64,000 bases of DNA from JAFAGX01 sp035623335. Lineage in GTDB: Bacteria > Acidobacteriota > Terriglobia > Terriglobales > Acidobacteriaceae. The stretch is from the NCBI GenBank assembly GCA_035623335.1, contig DASPTQ010000117.1:3993-67992 (forward strand), given 5' to 3'. The notes below the pieces were generated by a model that did no database searches, was not told the origin of the DNA, and was given only the letters and a program-made list of their open reading frames with translations. Made by a program: the position numbers and the translations under genes. Each line of letters begins with the position of its first letter. Within the stretch, counting starts at the first letter, position 1. This document shows, piece by piece, positions 42,353-51,337 of this stretch.

Positions 42353-43654
42353 TCAGTGTAGGCTGGCGAAGCGTTCACTGTTCGGCTTGGCGCCCTGCAG
42401 AGCAAAAAACAGAATATAGAGATAGCAGAGAACCGGCAGGAGGAAGGCGTGATGGATCCCGATCCGATCGGCAATCGCGCCCTGCAGCAGAGGAATGATC
42501 GCTCCGCCCACGATCGCCATGATCATGATCCCAGAGCCATCGCCGGTCAGCGGGCCAAGTTCGGCCACACCCAAGGTAAAAATGCTGGGGAACATGATGG
42601 AATTAAACAAGCCGACGGCAAGGATCGACCACATGGCAACATGCCCGCTGGTCAACATGGAAATAGCAACCAGGGCGGAGGCACACACGGCGCAAAGGCC
42701 CAGTAATCCTCGCGTGCTCAGCCTTTGTAGGAGTCCCGAGCCGATGAAGCGCCCCACCATGGCGCCGCCCCAGTAGAGGGCGACAAATCGGGCGGCCACC
42801 TTCTCGGGTAATCCGCCAATGTCAGGCTGGTTGAAGTAATTGACCAGGAAGCTTCCGATGGAGACTTCGGCGCCGACGTAGACGAAAATGGCGATCGCCC
42901 CAAAGATCAAATTCCGATGCTTCCAAACGGAGTCCTGCACCTTCTCCCCGATGCGATGTTGAGCCTGCTCAATTTTGGGTAAATGGAAGCTGCCGATCGC
43001 AACCGCGAGCAGGAACAGAGCAATGCCGAGGCCCACGTAGGGTAGCTTGACGGTCGCCGCTTCCTCGAGGCGGTACGCCCGCAGGGCGTCAGGGCTTAAG
43101 GCACTCATCTCGGCGATGGTCTTAGGGGCTGCGCTCAGAATCAACAGGCTGCCGAAGAAAGGGGCGAGAAACGTACCCAGGGAATTGAACGCCTGGGTCC
43201 AGTTCAGACGGCTCGAAGCGGTTTCGGGCTTGCCCAACACCGTCACGTAAGGGTTGGCGGCTACCTGCAGGCAGGTGATGCCGGCAGCCAGAACAATGAG
43301 GGCAACCAGGAACAGAGGATACGAGGGAACACTGGCGGCGGGCAAGAACAGAAATGCGCCCGTCCCCATGATCAGCAAGCCCGCCACCATCGACCGCTGG
43401 TAGCCGATCCAGTCAATCAGCTTCGCCGACGGCACGGAGAAGAGAAAATACGCTCCAAAGAAGGCGAACTGAATCAGCATGACGCGGGTGTAATTCAGCT
43501 CGAAGATCGACTTTAGATGGGGAACCAGAATGTCATTCAGGCAAGTTAGAAATCCCCACATAAAAAACAGGGTCGTGACCACCGCCAATGCACTTCCGTA
43601 CGTCGCGGACGACTTTGGCACGGTCGCGGAAGTTTGAACGTTTGTCGGGACCAT
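42353..43654 (-). CDS. FucP/GluP-type sugar MFS transporter
   Basis: 433 residues, 12 helices. It matches the fucose/glucose/galactose:proton symporter group: VVTTLFFMWGFLTCLNDILV with the conserved Asn-Asp at helix 1, FELNYTRVMLIQFAFFGAYF, LIDWIGYQRSMVAGLLIMGT, and CLQVAANPYVTVLGKPETAS followed by SRLNWTQAFNSLGTF. It imports a hexose across the inner membrane. It diverges from the trehalase gene across a 164-base gap, so it may import glucose released by trehalase; this is inference. Confidence 0.92.
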   Translation of the reverse strand: MVPTNVQTSATVPKSSATYGSALAVVTTLFFMWGFLTCLNDILVPHLKSIFELNYTRVMLIQFAFFGAYFLFSVPSAKLIDWIGYQRSMVAGLLIMGTGAFLFLPAASVPSYPLFLVALIVLAAGITCLQVAANPYVTVLGKPETASSRLNWTQAFNSLGTFLAPFFGSLLILSAAPKTIAEMSALSPDALRAYRLEEAATVKLPYVGLGIALFLLAVAIGSFHLPKIEQAQHRIGEKVQDSVWKHRNLIFGAIAIFVYVGAEVSIGSFLVNYFNQPDIGGLPEKVAARFVALYWGGAMVGRFIGSGLLQRLSTRGLLGLCAVCASALVAISMLTSGHVAMWSILAVGLFNSIMFPSIFTLGVAELGPLTGDGSGIMIMAIVGGAIIPLLQGAIADRIGIHHAFLLPVLCYLYILFFALQGAKPNSERFASLH

Positions 43655-43818
43655 AGGAATCCTTCAGCCGATCCTCAGCTTATCAGCCTTTGCTCGACCA
43701 TCCCAGGTGACCAATCGTGCCCCCCTTTCGTCCGGATGTCGAGACCGCCTTGTTTGCCCGAAACCGCTCCGGCCGTCCGTGGTAGGATCCCTCGAGCGTC
43801 GAGCGGCGGAGGCTCCGA

Positions 43819-45504
43819 TTGATCACGGCTAAAACGGCACACGCGCATTGCCGGTGGATGCTGGCTTCGATTTTCTTGTTGGCCGGCGCTGTCCGCCCGC
43901 AAAAAATATCCGCTTCAGAAGCGGCGCAAACCGGTCTGACCCCGATTCTCGATTACATTCGCTCGAACTGGGACGTCCTGACCCGCTCCATGACTCGCTG
44001 TGATAGCGTGGTCGATCCAAAATTGCCGGAAGCCTCTCTATTGTATCTGCCGGCCGACATTCCCCGGCCGGACGCGGTGAAAAAACTCCAGGACGCGTGC
44101 AAGGTTCGGCTGGAAGCATTGCCGGTTGTCATTCAGCACCCGGGCCAGCCCGAGGTGGAAGCAATGAAAGCGAACGGCTTGCTGTACCTGCCCAACAGCT
44201 ATGTTGTGCCCGGGGGTCGTTTCAACGAGATGTATGGATGGGACAGTTATTTCATCATCCTCGGATTGCTCGACGATGGGCGACTGGATTTGGCCAAAGG
44301 CATGGTGGAGAACTTCTTTTTTGAAATCGAGCATTACGGAACGGTGCTGAACGCCAATCGCACCTATTACCTCACACGCTCTCAGCCTCCCTTCCTGACC
44401 TCGATGGTGCTGGCCGTGTATAACGCCGAGAAGACAGCGCACCACGCCGATCGTGCGTGGCTGGAAAGGGCGTTTACGTTGGCGGCTCACGATTATCAAA
44501 TGTGGGTACAAGAACCCCATTTGGCGGGGTCGACTGGGCTCTCCCGCTACTACGACTTGGGCAGCGGGCCAGCCCCGGAAAGCCTGCAGGATGAGACCGG
44601 CCTTGGCCGCAAGGTGACGGGCTATTTCCTGTTGCGGCCGGAGTTCGCCCGCAGCTACATCGTCTCCGGGAGTGGGGCGAGCGTCGGACCCCATTACGGC
44701 GTCGAAGTCTGTGAGGCTGCCGCCGACCCGGCAGCGCGAGGATGCGATCCCGCCGGCGACGTGACGCTGAGCGCCGACTATTACAAGGGAGATCGCAGCA
44801 TGCGGGAGTCAGGGTTCGATGTTTCCTTCCGTTTCGAGCCCTACGGCGCTGCCACCCATCATTTCGCCCCGGTATGCTTAAACAGCCTGCTCTACAAAAC
44901 CGAGGCCGATCTCGAACAGATCAGCCGTGAGTTGGGCAAACCTGACGACGCGCGGGCCTGGAAAGATCGTGCCGACCAGCGTAAAGCGCTCATTGATCAG
45001 TATCTCTGGGATGCCCAGCGAGGTTTGTTCCTCGACTACAATTTCGTCAAGGGAAGCCGATCCACCTACGAATATGCAACCACGTTTTATCCTCTGTGGG
45101 CCGGGCTGGCCACTCCTGCGCAGGCAGGCGCGGTCGCCGAGAATCTGAAGCGATTCGAACAGCCGGGAGGTTTGGCCACCAGCCGGGAAAACACGGGTGT
45201 CCAATGGGACTACCCCTATGGTTGGGCACCCCTCCACTTACTTGCCATCGAGGGCCTGCGGCGTTACGGGTACGATTCCGATGCCGATCGGGTCTCGCTC
45301 GCATTTCTCTCGACAGTGCTTAAAAACTTTCGACGGGAAGGTACCATCCGGGAAAAATACAACGTGGTCACGGGATCCTCCGAAGTCAATGTGACCGCTG
45401 GCTACCGGTCGAACGTCGCCGGCTTTGGCTGGACCAACGGTGTTTTTCTTCAATTACTCGAGGAATTGCCAAAGCAGGAATCCCAGAGCTTAGCCCAGCA
45501 CTAG
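43819..45504 (+). CDS. treA: Exported trehalase (GH37)
   Basis: 561 residues from a TTG at 43819; the ATG at 43858 gives a tidier signal peptide (MLASIFLLAGAVRPQ). Both GH37 signatures are present: PGGRFNEMYGWDSYF and QWDYPYGWAPLHLL. Conserved blocks also include ENFFFEIEHYGTVLNANRTY, SRYYDLGSGPAPE, ESGFDVSFRF and GFGWTNGVFLQLLEEL. It hydrolyses trehalose to two glucose molecules, probably in the periplasm. The FucP-type sugar importer and an MFS exporter flank it. Confidence 0.92.
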   Translation: MITAKTAHAHCRWMLASIFLLAGAVRPQKISASEAAQTGLTPILDYIRSNWDVLTRSMTRCDSVVDPKLPEASLLYLPADIPRPDAVKKLQDACKVRLEALPVVIQHPGQPEVEAMKANGLLYLPNSYVVPGGRFNEMYGWDSYFIILGLLDDGRLDLAKGMVENFFFEIEHYGTVLNANRTYYLTRSQPPFLTSMVLAVYNAEKTAHHADRAWLERAFTLAAHDYQMWVQEPHLAGSTGLSRYYDLGSGPAPESLQDETGLGRKVTGYFLLRPEFARSYIVSGSGASVGPHYGVEVCEAAADPAARGCDPAGDVTLSADYYKGDRSMRESGFDVSFRFEPYGAATHHFAPVCLNSLLYKTEADLEQISRELGKPDDARAWKDRADQRKALIDQYLWDAQRGLFLDYNFVKGSRSTYEYATTFYPLWAGLATPAQAGAVAENLKRFEQPGGLATSRENTGVQWDYPYGWAPLHLLAIEGLRRYGYDSDADRVSLAFLSTVLKNFRREGTIREKYNVVTGSSEVNVTAGYRSNVAGFGWTNGVFLQLLEELPKQESQSLAQH

Positions 45505-45582
45505 ATTCTGCCCTTCGATCTGTTCTCGATCGGAAGCGAATTCCCATTGGATCCACAGCAAGCTTGATGGCATCCTTAAAGC

Positions 45583-46932
45583 TTGAACCCCTCAGCTACC
45601 CCGGACTCACCGCAGAATGCTCTGGCTAGCAGCTCCGTGCCCGTGAAGACCCGACTGCCGGCGACACTACGCGCTCTGCAGCATCGCAATTTTCAGCTGT
45701 TTTTCAGCGGTCAGCTCATCTCCTTGATCGGGACCTGGATGCAAAGCGTGGCCCAGTCTTGGCTGGTCTACCGCCTGACCGGGTCCTCGCTGCTGCTGGG
45801 CTCGGTCGGATTCGCCAGCCAGTTCCCGGTTTTTCTCGTCGCTCCGCTCGGTGGCATCGTGGCCGACCGCTGGAACCGGCAGAAAGTGGTCATCGGAACC
45901 CAAACGGCGTCGATGGTGCTCGCCTTCGTTCTCTCGCTTCTGACCCTCACGGGAATCGTCGAGGTCTGGCACATCTTTGTGCTGGCCGCTCTGCTGGGTG
46001 TGGTGAATGCATTCGACATCCCGGGCCGGCAGGCGTTCCTGGTGGACATGGTCGGCAAAGAAGATTTGATGAATGCCATTGCCCTGAACTCCTCCATGTT
46101 CAATGGAGCCCGCATTCTCGGACCGGCCATTGCCGGCGTTCTGGTGGCAAAAATCGGAGAGGGTTGGTGTTTCTTCGCCAATGCAGTGAGCTACATTGCT
46201 GTCATCGTGGGATTGTTCCTCATGCAGGTGCGACCGTCCGCTCCTGCAAGCGACGCCTCGCCCCTGGCCAATCTCAAGGAAGGATTCCGCTTCGCCTACA
46301 ACACCGCCCCCATTCGAGCCATCCTCTTGTTGCTGGGGTTGGTTAGCCTGGTGGCGATGCCCTACACGGTACTCATGCCAATTTTTGCCGATAGGATCTT
46401 GCACGGGGGTGCGCGCGCCCTCGGCATCCTGATGGGCGCCACCGGTGTCGGGGCGTTGCTCGGAGCTTTGACCCTGGCCGCGAAGACCGAAGTACGGGGA
46501 CTCGGACGTTGGGTGGCCTTTGCCTGTGCTGGCTTTGGCATTAGCCTGATCCTATTTGCCTTCTCCCGCAACCTGAAACTATCGGTCTGCCTCTTGCTGC
46601 CCGTGGGATTTTCGATGATGCTCCAGATGTCTTCGTCCAACACGCTGATCCAGGCCATGGTGCCGGATCGCCTGCGCGGCCGCGTGATGGCGGTCTACTC
46701 CATGATGTTTATGGGCATGGCGCCATTTGGAGCCTTCTTCGCCGGAGCGCTGGCGGATCGCCTAGGAGCACCCGTGACGCTTTCTCTCGGAGCCATTGCG
46801 GCTGTTGGAGGAGCTGCCCTGTTCTGGTTGCGACTGCCGAAAATCAGAGTCGAGGCCCGGCAACTGATTGTGGCCCAGTCCGCGGCCGGCGGCGATCCCG
46901 CCGAGATGACGACCCGGATCGTTCACGATTGA
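45583..46932 (+). CDS. DHA3-type MFS efflux transporter
   Basis: 449 residues from a TTG start. It matches the enterobactin-exporter/macrolide-efflux type (MFS_3): LQHRNFQLFFSGQLISLIGT, WMQSVAQSWLVYRLTGSSLL, APLGGIVADRWNRQKVVIGT, NAFDIPGRQAFLVDMVGKED, and IQAMVPDRLRGRVMAVYSMM in the second half. Twelve helices. An inner-membrane exporter of an unknown hydrophobic compound or siderophore. It follows trehalase by 78 bases but is probably functionally separate. Confidence 0.9.
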   Translation: MNPSATPDSPQNALASSSVPVKTRLPATLRALQHRNFQLFFSGQLISLIGTWMQSVAQSWLVYRLTGSSLLLGSVGFASQFPVFLVAPLGGIVADRWNRQKVVIGTQTASMVLAFVLSLLTLTGIVEVWHIFVLAALLGVVNAFDIPGRQAFLVDMVGKEDLMNAIALNSSMFNGARILGPAIAGVLVAKIGEGWCFFANAVSYIAVIVGLFLMQVRPSAPASDASPLANLKEGFRFAYNTAPIRAILLLLGLVSLVAMPYTVLMPIFADRILHGGARALGILMGATGVGALLGALTLAAKTEVRGLGRWVAFACAGFGISLILFAFSRNLKLSVCLLLPVGFSMMLQMSSSNTLIQAMVPDRLRGRVMAVYSMMFMGMAPFGAFFAGALADRLGAPVTLSLGAIAAVGGAALFWLRLPKIRVEARQLIVAQSAAGGDPAEMTTRIVHD

Positions 46933-47086
46933 AGCCAAAGACTCCCCCTTACCCGAGAATCATCAGCGGCGAATCCTCGTCAAGAGCCCAGGACTCGGGT
47001 GGAATTGCTGGCGTCAGGTTTTTCCCCGGAAAACCCCAGTGGCTCCGTTTAAGGTGAAGGCGAGGGCCGAAAAGCGAACGGCAGGC

Positions 47087-48127
47087 TTAATGCCCCGAGC
47101 GCAGTAAACCGAGAAGCCAGGAGCGCACTACGGGCAGGAACTCGAGCAACGAGGCGTGGGCGAAAGGTGCAGGAGAAAAAGTGAGGATCAGCATCAGAAA
47201 AGCAAACAGCGCCAGCCAGAGGCGGAGTCCGCGAACTTGCGGCCGTTCGGCAACCACCGGATGCCGCATGCCGCTGATGCGGAGCAAAACCGCCCAGAGC
47301 AGCCAGCCCGTCCAGAAATAAAACGCCATCGGGATTAAGGCCAGAATCGTCAGTCGGGAGATGAATCGGTGAGCCCGCGGCGCGATGGAAAATACGATAT
47401 GACCGCCATCGAGCTGTCCGCCGGGCAGAAGATTCAGCGCCGTCGCGAACATGCCTACCCAAGCGGCAATCGCCGTGGGATGAAAATAGATCGCGGGCAA
47501 GGCGTGGGCGTTAGCTTTGAGTTCAGCGAGCGGAAGCAAATACCAAACCAGGCGAAAGATCAGCGGATAGCCTAGCTCGATATCGGGGTTGGCGCCCGGC
47601 GGCAACACCTTGGACAAAGGAAGGGCAAGAAAAAGCACCGCGGTCGCCAGAATGAATCCCGCAATCGGTCCCGCAATTCCGATGTCGAACAGCGCCGTGC
47701 GGGAACGAATAGGCGAGCGAATGCGAATGAACGCGCCCAAGGTACCGATCAGGGTTGGCGCGGGAATGAAGAACGGCAAGGTCGCATAGACCCCGTAATA
47801 CCGGCAGCAAAGGTAATGTCCCAACTCGTGCGCCAGCAGAATCACCATCAAAGTGAAAGCGAACGGGACCCCTTGTAGCAAACGCGAAGGCTGCTCGAAG
47901 GTCCAATTCATCGGGAAGAAGTCGTCATCATCTTTGAGAGAGAAGGCTGGCTCATTGTGCTCGAAATTGAATTCCATGCGGGCGCCGACCACCAGCGTGG
48001 TGAAGATCGTGGCCAGGAGCAACAGGCCGTGTAGCCAGTAGCGTGGCTTACGCCGAGGCAGGTAAATCAGCTCGATGGGATGAGGAACCTCGGCACTGGC
48101 AGGCACGGAAGGGATAAGATCGGGCAT
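47087..48127 (-). CDS. Site-2 protease family (M50) intramembrane metalloprotease
   Basis: 346 residues from ATG 48127; the frame is open further upstream but would overlap the HU gene. It is polytopic with the active-site HELGH in VILLAHELGHYLCCRYYGV and the second zinc ligand in NLLPGGQLDGGHIVFS. A G-rich segment FFIPAPTLIGTLGAFIRIRS lies between them. There is no PDZ domain, so it resembles the SpoIVFB/archaeal group rather than RseP. Substrates are unknown; anti-sigma factors or signal peptides are typical. Confidence 0.92.
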   Translation of the reverse strand: MPDLIPSVPASAEVPHPIELIYLPRRKPRYWLHGLLLLATIFTTLVVGARMEFNFEHNEPAFSLKDDDDFFPMNWTFEQPSRLLQGVPFAFTLMVILLAHELGHYLCCRYYGVYATLPFFIPAPTLIGTLGAFIRIRSPIRSRTALFDIGIAGPIAGFILATAVLFLALPLSKVLPPGANPDIELGYPLIFRLVWYLLPLAELKANAHALPAIYFHPTAIAAWVGMFATALNLLPGGQLDGGHIVFSIAPRAHRFISRLTILALIPMAFYFWTGWLLWAVLLRISGMRHPVVAERPQVRGLRLWLALFAFLMLILTFSPAPFAHASLLEFLPVVRSWLLGLLRSGH

Positions 48128-48224
48128 GAGAGTCTTGACCGTTCGCGAAGGACGAAGGACGGAAAAGCAGAAGCTTCGGCTGGACAACCGGCTCACCCCG
48201 CCCATCCCGTCGGCGGAATCGAGC

Positions 48225-48494
48225 TCAGTCGATCGATTGCAACTCCTTCCCTGGCTTAAAGCGTACGGCTTTGCCGGGAGGAATGGAAACCTCGGCCCCG
48301 GTGCGGGGATTTCGCCCAATTCCGGTTTTCCGTGGCCGGACGTTAAACACGCCAAAGCCACGCAATTCAATGCGGTCGCCCTTGGCCAAGGAGCGTTTCA
48401 TGCTCTCAAACACGGTTTCGACGGCTAACTCAGCCTTGGTCTTGGTAATTCCGGTTTTGTTAACCACTTCATTGATGATATCCAGCTTAATCAC
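48225..48494 (-). CDS. HU/IHF-family DNA-binding protein
   Basis: 89 residues from a GTG with GGGAG upstream; a TTG at 48518 would add eight residues not found in the family. It contains MIKLDIINEVVNKTGITKTK, GDRIELRGFGVFNVRPRKTG and the DNA-intercalating arm GRNPRTGAEVSIPPGKAVRF. It bends and compacts DNA as a dimer. The S2P gene 97 bases downstream on the same strand may share its transcript. Confidence 0.95.
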   Translation of the reverse strand: MIKLDIINEVVNKTGITKTKAELAVETVFESMKRSLAKGDRIELRGFGVFNVRPRKTGIGRNPRTGAEVSIPPGKAVRFKPGKELQSID

Positions 48495-48663
48495 GGGCCA
48501 CTCCCGGCGCAGAGACAATTAACAAATGCTTGATGCTAAAAGACATAGGAGAGATTGTCAACGGGCAGATCAGAAAAAGCCTGGGGCCTACTCGCCACTT
48601 TGTCCGGCGGCGATGAAACCGGAAGATCTCGACCACCGAAATTCGGCGACCAGCGCGAGATTT

Positions 48664-48697
48664 AACCGGGTGAGTGCGTCGCGGCTCGCGCCCGGTT
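48664..48697. terminator. Hairpin at the 3' end of hfq
   Basis: AACCGGG (48664-48670) and CCCGGTT (48691-48697) form a perfect 7-bp stem with a 20-base loop overlapping the hfq stop codon. A T-rich stretch follows only on the plus strand (TTATTTTC), so as a minus-strand terminator for hfq it is weak. It may instead limit antisense reading. Confidence 0.3.
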
Positions 48698-49122
48698 TAT
48701 TTTCTGGTGTTCTCACCAGCTTTGTACATGTACTTGATCGACGGCTTGTAAACCATGAGATTGGGCGCGCCCACGCGATTTATCTTCAGGCAGTTCTTGT
48801 CATACCATTCGATGACTCCCTGGACCTGTTCTCCATCGCGGAGCACGACCACCATGGGAGTTTTCGCCTGCATCTGCTTCTGGTAATAAAAACTCTCGGC
48901 GTTGGTTTGCTCGGGTGGTGCCGTCTTCCTGCCGCCACCATTGCGGTCACTGCGATCAGGTCGCTCCGAGCGACGCTCGGTCATCGGCGACCCAGGATGG
49001 TTGTGCTCGGCGCGGCCGAGCGACTCAGGACGACTCAGGGAAGGACGAATCAGTTTCCGGTTGGCGAACCCGTCGGGTTCGACGGTTGGCTCAGCGGGCA
49101 TGGAATCGATCGCATCTTTCAT
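48697..49122 (-). CDS. hfq: RNA chaperone Hfq with long N-terminal extension
   Basis: 141 residues, nearly twice the length of enterobacterial Hfq because of an N-terminal extension of about 75-80 residues rich in Arg, Ser, Pro and Glu. The Sm core is at the C-terminus: ESFYYQKQMQAKTPMVVVLR, DGEQVQGVIEWYDKNCLKIN (Sm1) and NLMVYKPSIKYMYKA (Sm2, where YKH of E. coli reads YKP). It forms a hexameric ring that pairs small RNAs with mRNAs. A downstream ATG (MTERRSERPD, residue 47) is a possible internal start. The extension is disordered-looking and could be a separate RNA-binding tail. Confidence 0.85.
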   Translation of the reverse strand: MKDAIDSMPAEPTVEPDGFANRKLIRPSLSRPESLGRAEHNHPGSPMTERRSERPDRSDRNGGGRKTAPPEQTNAESFYYQKQMQAKTPMVVVLRDGEQVQGVIEWYDKNCLKINRVGAPNLMVYKPSIKYMYKAGENTRK

Positions 49123-49369
49123 AGCATCACCTGTCCGACACGCTTTTTCTAACGCGGGCCACGCAGTATGACTGTGATTGTGCGTTCTGAAGGCGTGAAC
49201 TTGTCAATACCGTAGCACAGGCATCGCGGATTGACAATGCCACGTTTGTGGCCTGTTCTTTCCGCCCGCAATGCAAGCAGGGGGTTTACTCTTGCGCTTG
49301 CGCCATCGGCTTGATGCGCGGACCTTTCGCGACCCGACCTTAGGCCCAGCGAGCGGCCCAAGGGAGAAG

Positions 49370-50473
49370 CTAACCGAGGGTTTTGTCGAGCGCCGCGACA
49401 AAGGCGTCGAGGGAGAGCGATCGCTGCAGGTTGCGGCGCATGCCACGTTCCACCTCCGACAAGCGGTCGGCGGCTTCCGCAATCCAGGCAAAATCGGCGG
49501 ATTCGGCCAGCTTCTTCAGTTCTCCCTCAATCTCGAGGTTACGGACGAACTCTCCCACGCCCGAGTTCAGATAGAGCAGGTCACGCAGCAGAGAATAGAG
49601 CGTCCGTACCAATCGTTCGGTTTTCTCGCGGCCCTCGGCTCCGGAGCGATAGCTCTCGGTTACTTGAAACAACGCCGTATGATCGCCGCCTCGCAATGCC
49701 GCATTGAGGATGACCCAAGCGTGTTGGCGGGCCGCCCGGTACGCGGCTAGATCGAAACTGCGAGCTCGCCCCACGGCTCCTTCCGCCAAGCGTGCCACCA
49801 GGGCGCGCTCTTTCGCATTCCAGGCGGGACCGTTCTCACCCAAATAGCGCTCGATATCCTCGGCAGGCAGAGCATTCAAAGTGACCAGCATCGAACGCGA
49901 TCGAATCGTGGCCAGCAGAGCGCCGGGATTGGTGGTTAGCAGGAAAATCGTCGCAAATCCCGGTGGCTCCTCAAGTACCTTGAGCAACGCGTTGGCCGCC
50001 TCCTTCAGGAAAGCGGAGTCCGTGAAGATGTAGACGCGCTCTTTGCCCTCTCCGGGGCGCAAATAGATGGTCTCGGTCACGCGACGTACCTGGTCCACCT
50101 TGATCATCATCTGCGGTGGATCGGGGGGGATGATTAGCACATCGGCGTGGGTTTGCACGAAGATCCGCGTGTCCCGCTTGTCGGCTTCGCGCAGCGCCTC
50201 GCGGGCCTCGACCGCCTCGCTCAAGCGCGTGGCGAGTTCCTCCGATTGGGCGATGCGAGAACAATTGGAGCAGCGACCGCAGAAGTCAGGCAGCCCATCG
50301 CTCGTTCCCGGCTCGAGGCAGTTCATGACCTTGGCCAACATGAGCGCCAGAGTGTACTTACCGGAACCGGCGGGGCCGGCGAGGATCGCGGCATGGGGAA
50401 AACGGCCGCTGGCCACGAGGCCGCGCAGCCGACGGACCACGTCCGGGTTGCCGTAAAAATCAGAGAACCCCAT
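49370..50473 (-). CDS. holB: DNA polymerase III subunit delta' (clamp loader)
   Basis: 367 residues. An AAA+ ATPase-like clamp-loader subunit that helps load the beta sliding clamp. It has an intact Walker A (ILAGPAGSGKYTLALMLAK), the zinc finger FCGRCSNCSR with an upstream Cys, VDQVRRVTETIYLRPGEGKE, ANALLKVLEEPPGFATIFLL and LLATIRSRSM (the SRC-like motif reads SRS). The C-terminal collar domain is poorly conserved as usual. It follows tmk by 9 bases, a common bacterial pair. Confidence 0.9.
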   Translation of the reverse strand: MGFSDFYGNPDVVRRLRGLVASGRFPHAAILAGPAGSGKYTLALMLAKVMNCLEPGTSDGLPDFCGRCSNCSRIAQSEELATRLSEAVEAREALREADKRDTRIFVQTHADVLIIPPDPPQMMIKVDQVRRVTETIYLRPGEGKERVYIFTDSAFLKEAANALLKVLEEPPGFATIFLLTTNPGALLATIRSRSMLVTLNALPAEDIERYLGENGPAWNAKERALVARLAEGAVGRARSFDLAAYRAARQHAWVILNAALRGGDHTALFQVTESYRSGAEGREKTERLVRTLYSLLRDLLYLNSGVGEFVRNLEIEGELKKLAESADFAWIAEAADRLSEVERGMRRNLQRSLSLDAFVAALDKTLG

Positions 50474-50482
50474 AGTTAAGTT

Positions 50483-51166
50483 TTACAACGAAACGCGATC
50501 GGCCGCTTTCAGCTTGAGCTTGTGTCGGACGACCTCGACGATCTGCTGATGGGTCTCGGCCGCGGAGCCGCGTGCGTTCACGATCACCACCCGCTGCGGC
50601 TCGCGTCGCGCAATCGCCAGGTAAGCCTCGCGTACGCGCTCAAAAAAGGCGCGGTTTTCCTGCTCAAAACGGCTCTCATCGCTTCTTCCACCGGGGCGGG
50701 AGCGGTTGCGACGGCGCGCCCGGTTAACACTGCTCGCCACATCGGAATCCATGAGGATGGTCAGGTCCGGCTCGAGGCCCGCACAGAGGAGGGCATGCAG
50801 CCCCAAGACGACATCGCTTCCCAACTTTCGGCCGGCGCCCTGATAGGCTTCGCTCGAATCGGTGAAGCGATCGCAGAGCACAATCTTGCCCTGGCCTAAT
50901 GCCGGCTGAATCACTTCGCTCAGGTGCTGCGCCCGTGAAGCGAACATGAGCGCCAGTTCGGCGAACGGGACCAGGCCCGACGCACTGCGATCGAGGAGAA
51001 GGTGGCGGATCTTCTCTCCCGTCCGGGTACCGCCCGGCTCGCGAGTCACGAGCACGGGCAACTTCTCGGCGCGCAAGACGACGGCGAGCTTCTCGAGTTG
51101 CGTGCTCTTTCCGGAACCGTCGAGGCCTTCAAAAGTTATGAATTTTCCCCGGGGAACGGTCGGCAC
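50483..51166 (-). CDS. tmk: Thymidylate kinase
   Basis: 227 residues. It phosphorylates dTMP to dTDP. P-loop ITFEGLDGSGKSTQLEKLA; the substrate region has LVTREPGGTRTGEKIRHLLL and VLCDRFTDSSEAYQGAGRKL (the DRY/DRF motif); the lid region RARRRNRSRPGGRSDESRFE is somewhat longer and more basic than usual. Operon with holB directly downstream. Confidence 0.96.
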   Translation of the reverse strand: MPTVPRGKFITFEGLDGSGKSTQLEKLAVVLRAEKLPVLVTREPGGTRTGEKIRHLLLDRSASGLVPFAELALMFASRAQHLSEVIQPALGQGKIVLCDRFTDSSEAYQGAGRKLGSDVVLGLHALLCAGLEPDLTILMDSDVASSVNRARRRNRSRPGGRSDESRFEQENRAFFERVREAYLAIARREPQRVVIVNARGSAAETHQQIVEVVRHKLKLKAADRVSL

Positions 51167-51337
51167 CCAAGCATCATAGCATCGCCGTCGAAGACGAATC
51201 GGCGGTCCATCTCTCGTCTTGCTTCGCGCAGCGCTCGCCTGGCGCTCCGCACACCTGACACCCTTCGGAGTTGGCTGGTGGTATAGTCACAACTTCAGAT
51301 TCAGGGGATGGCTCGACGCCAATTCAGGAGCACGCGA

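Noticed and set aside
47017..47035. GGTTTT/AAAACC hairpin between convergent genes
   Set aside because: Short, AT-containing stem without a U-run; too weak to call a terminator.
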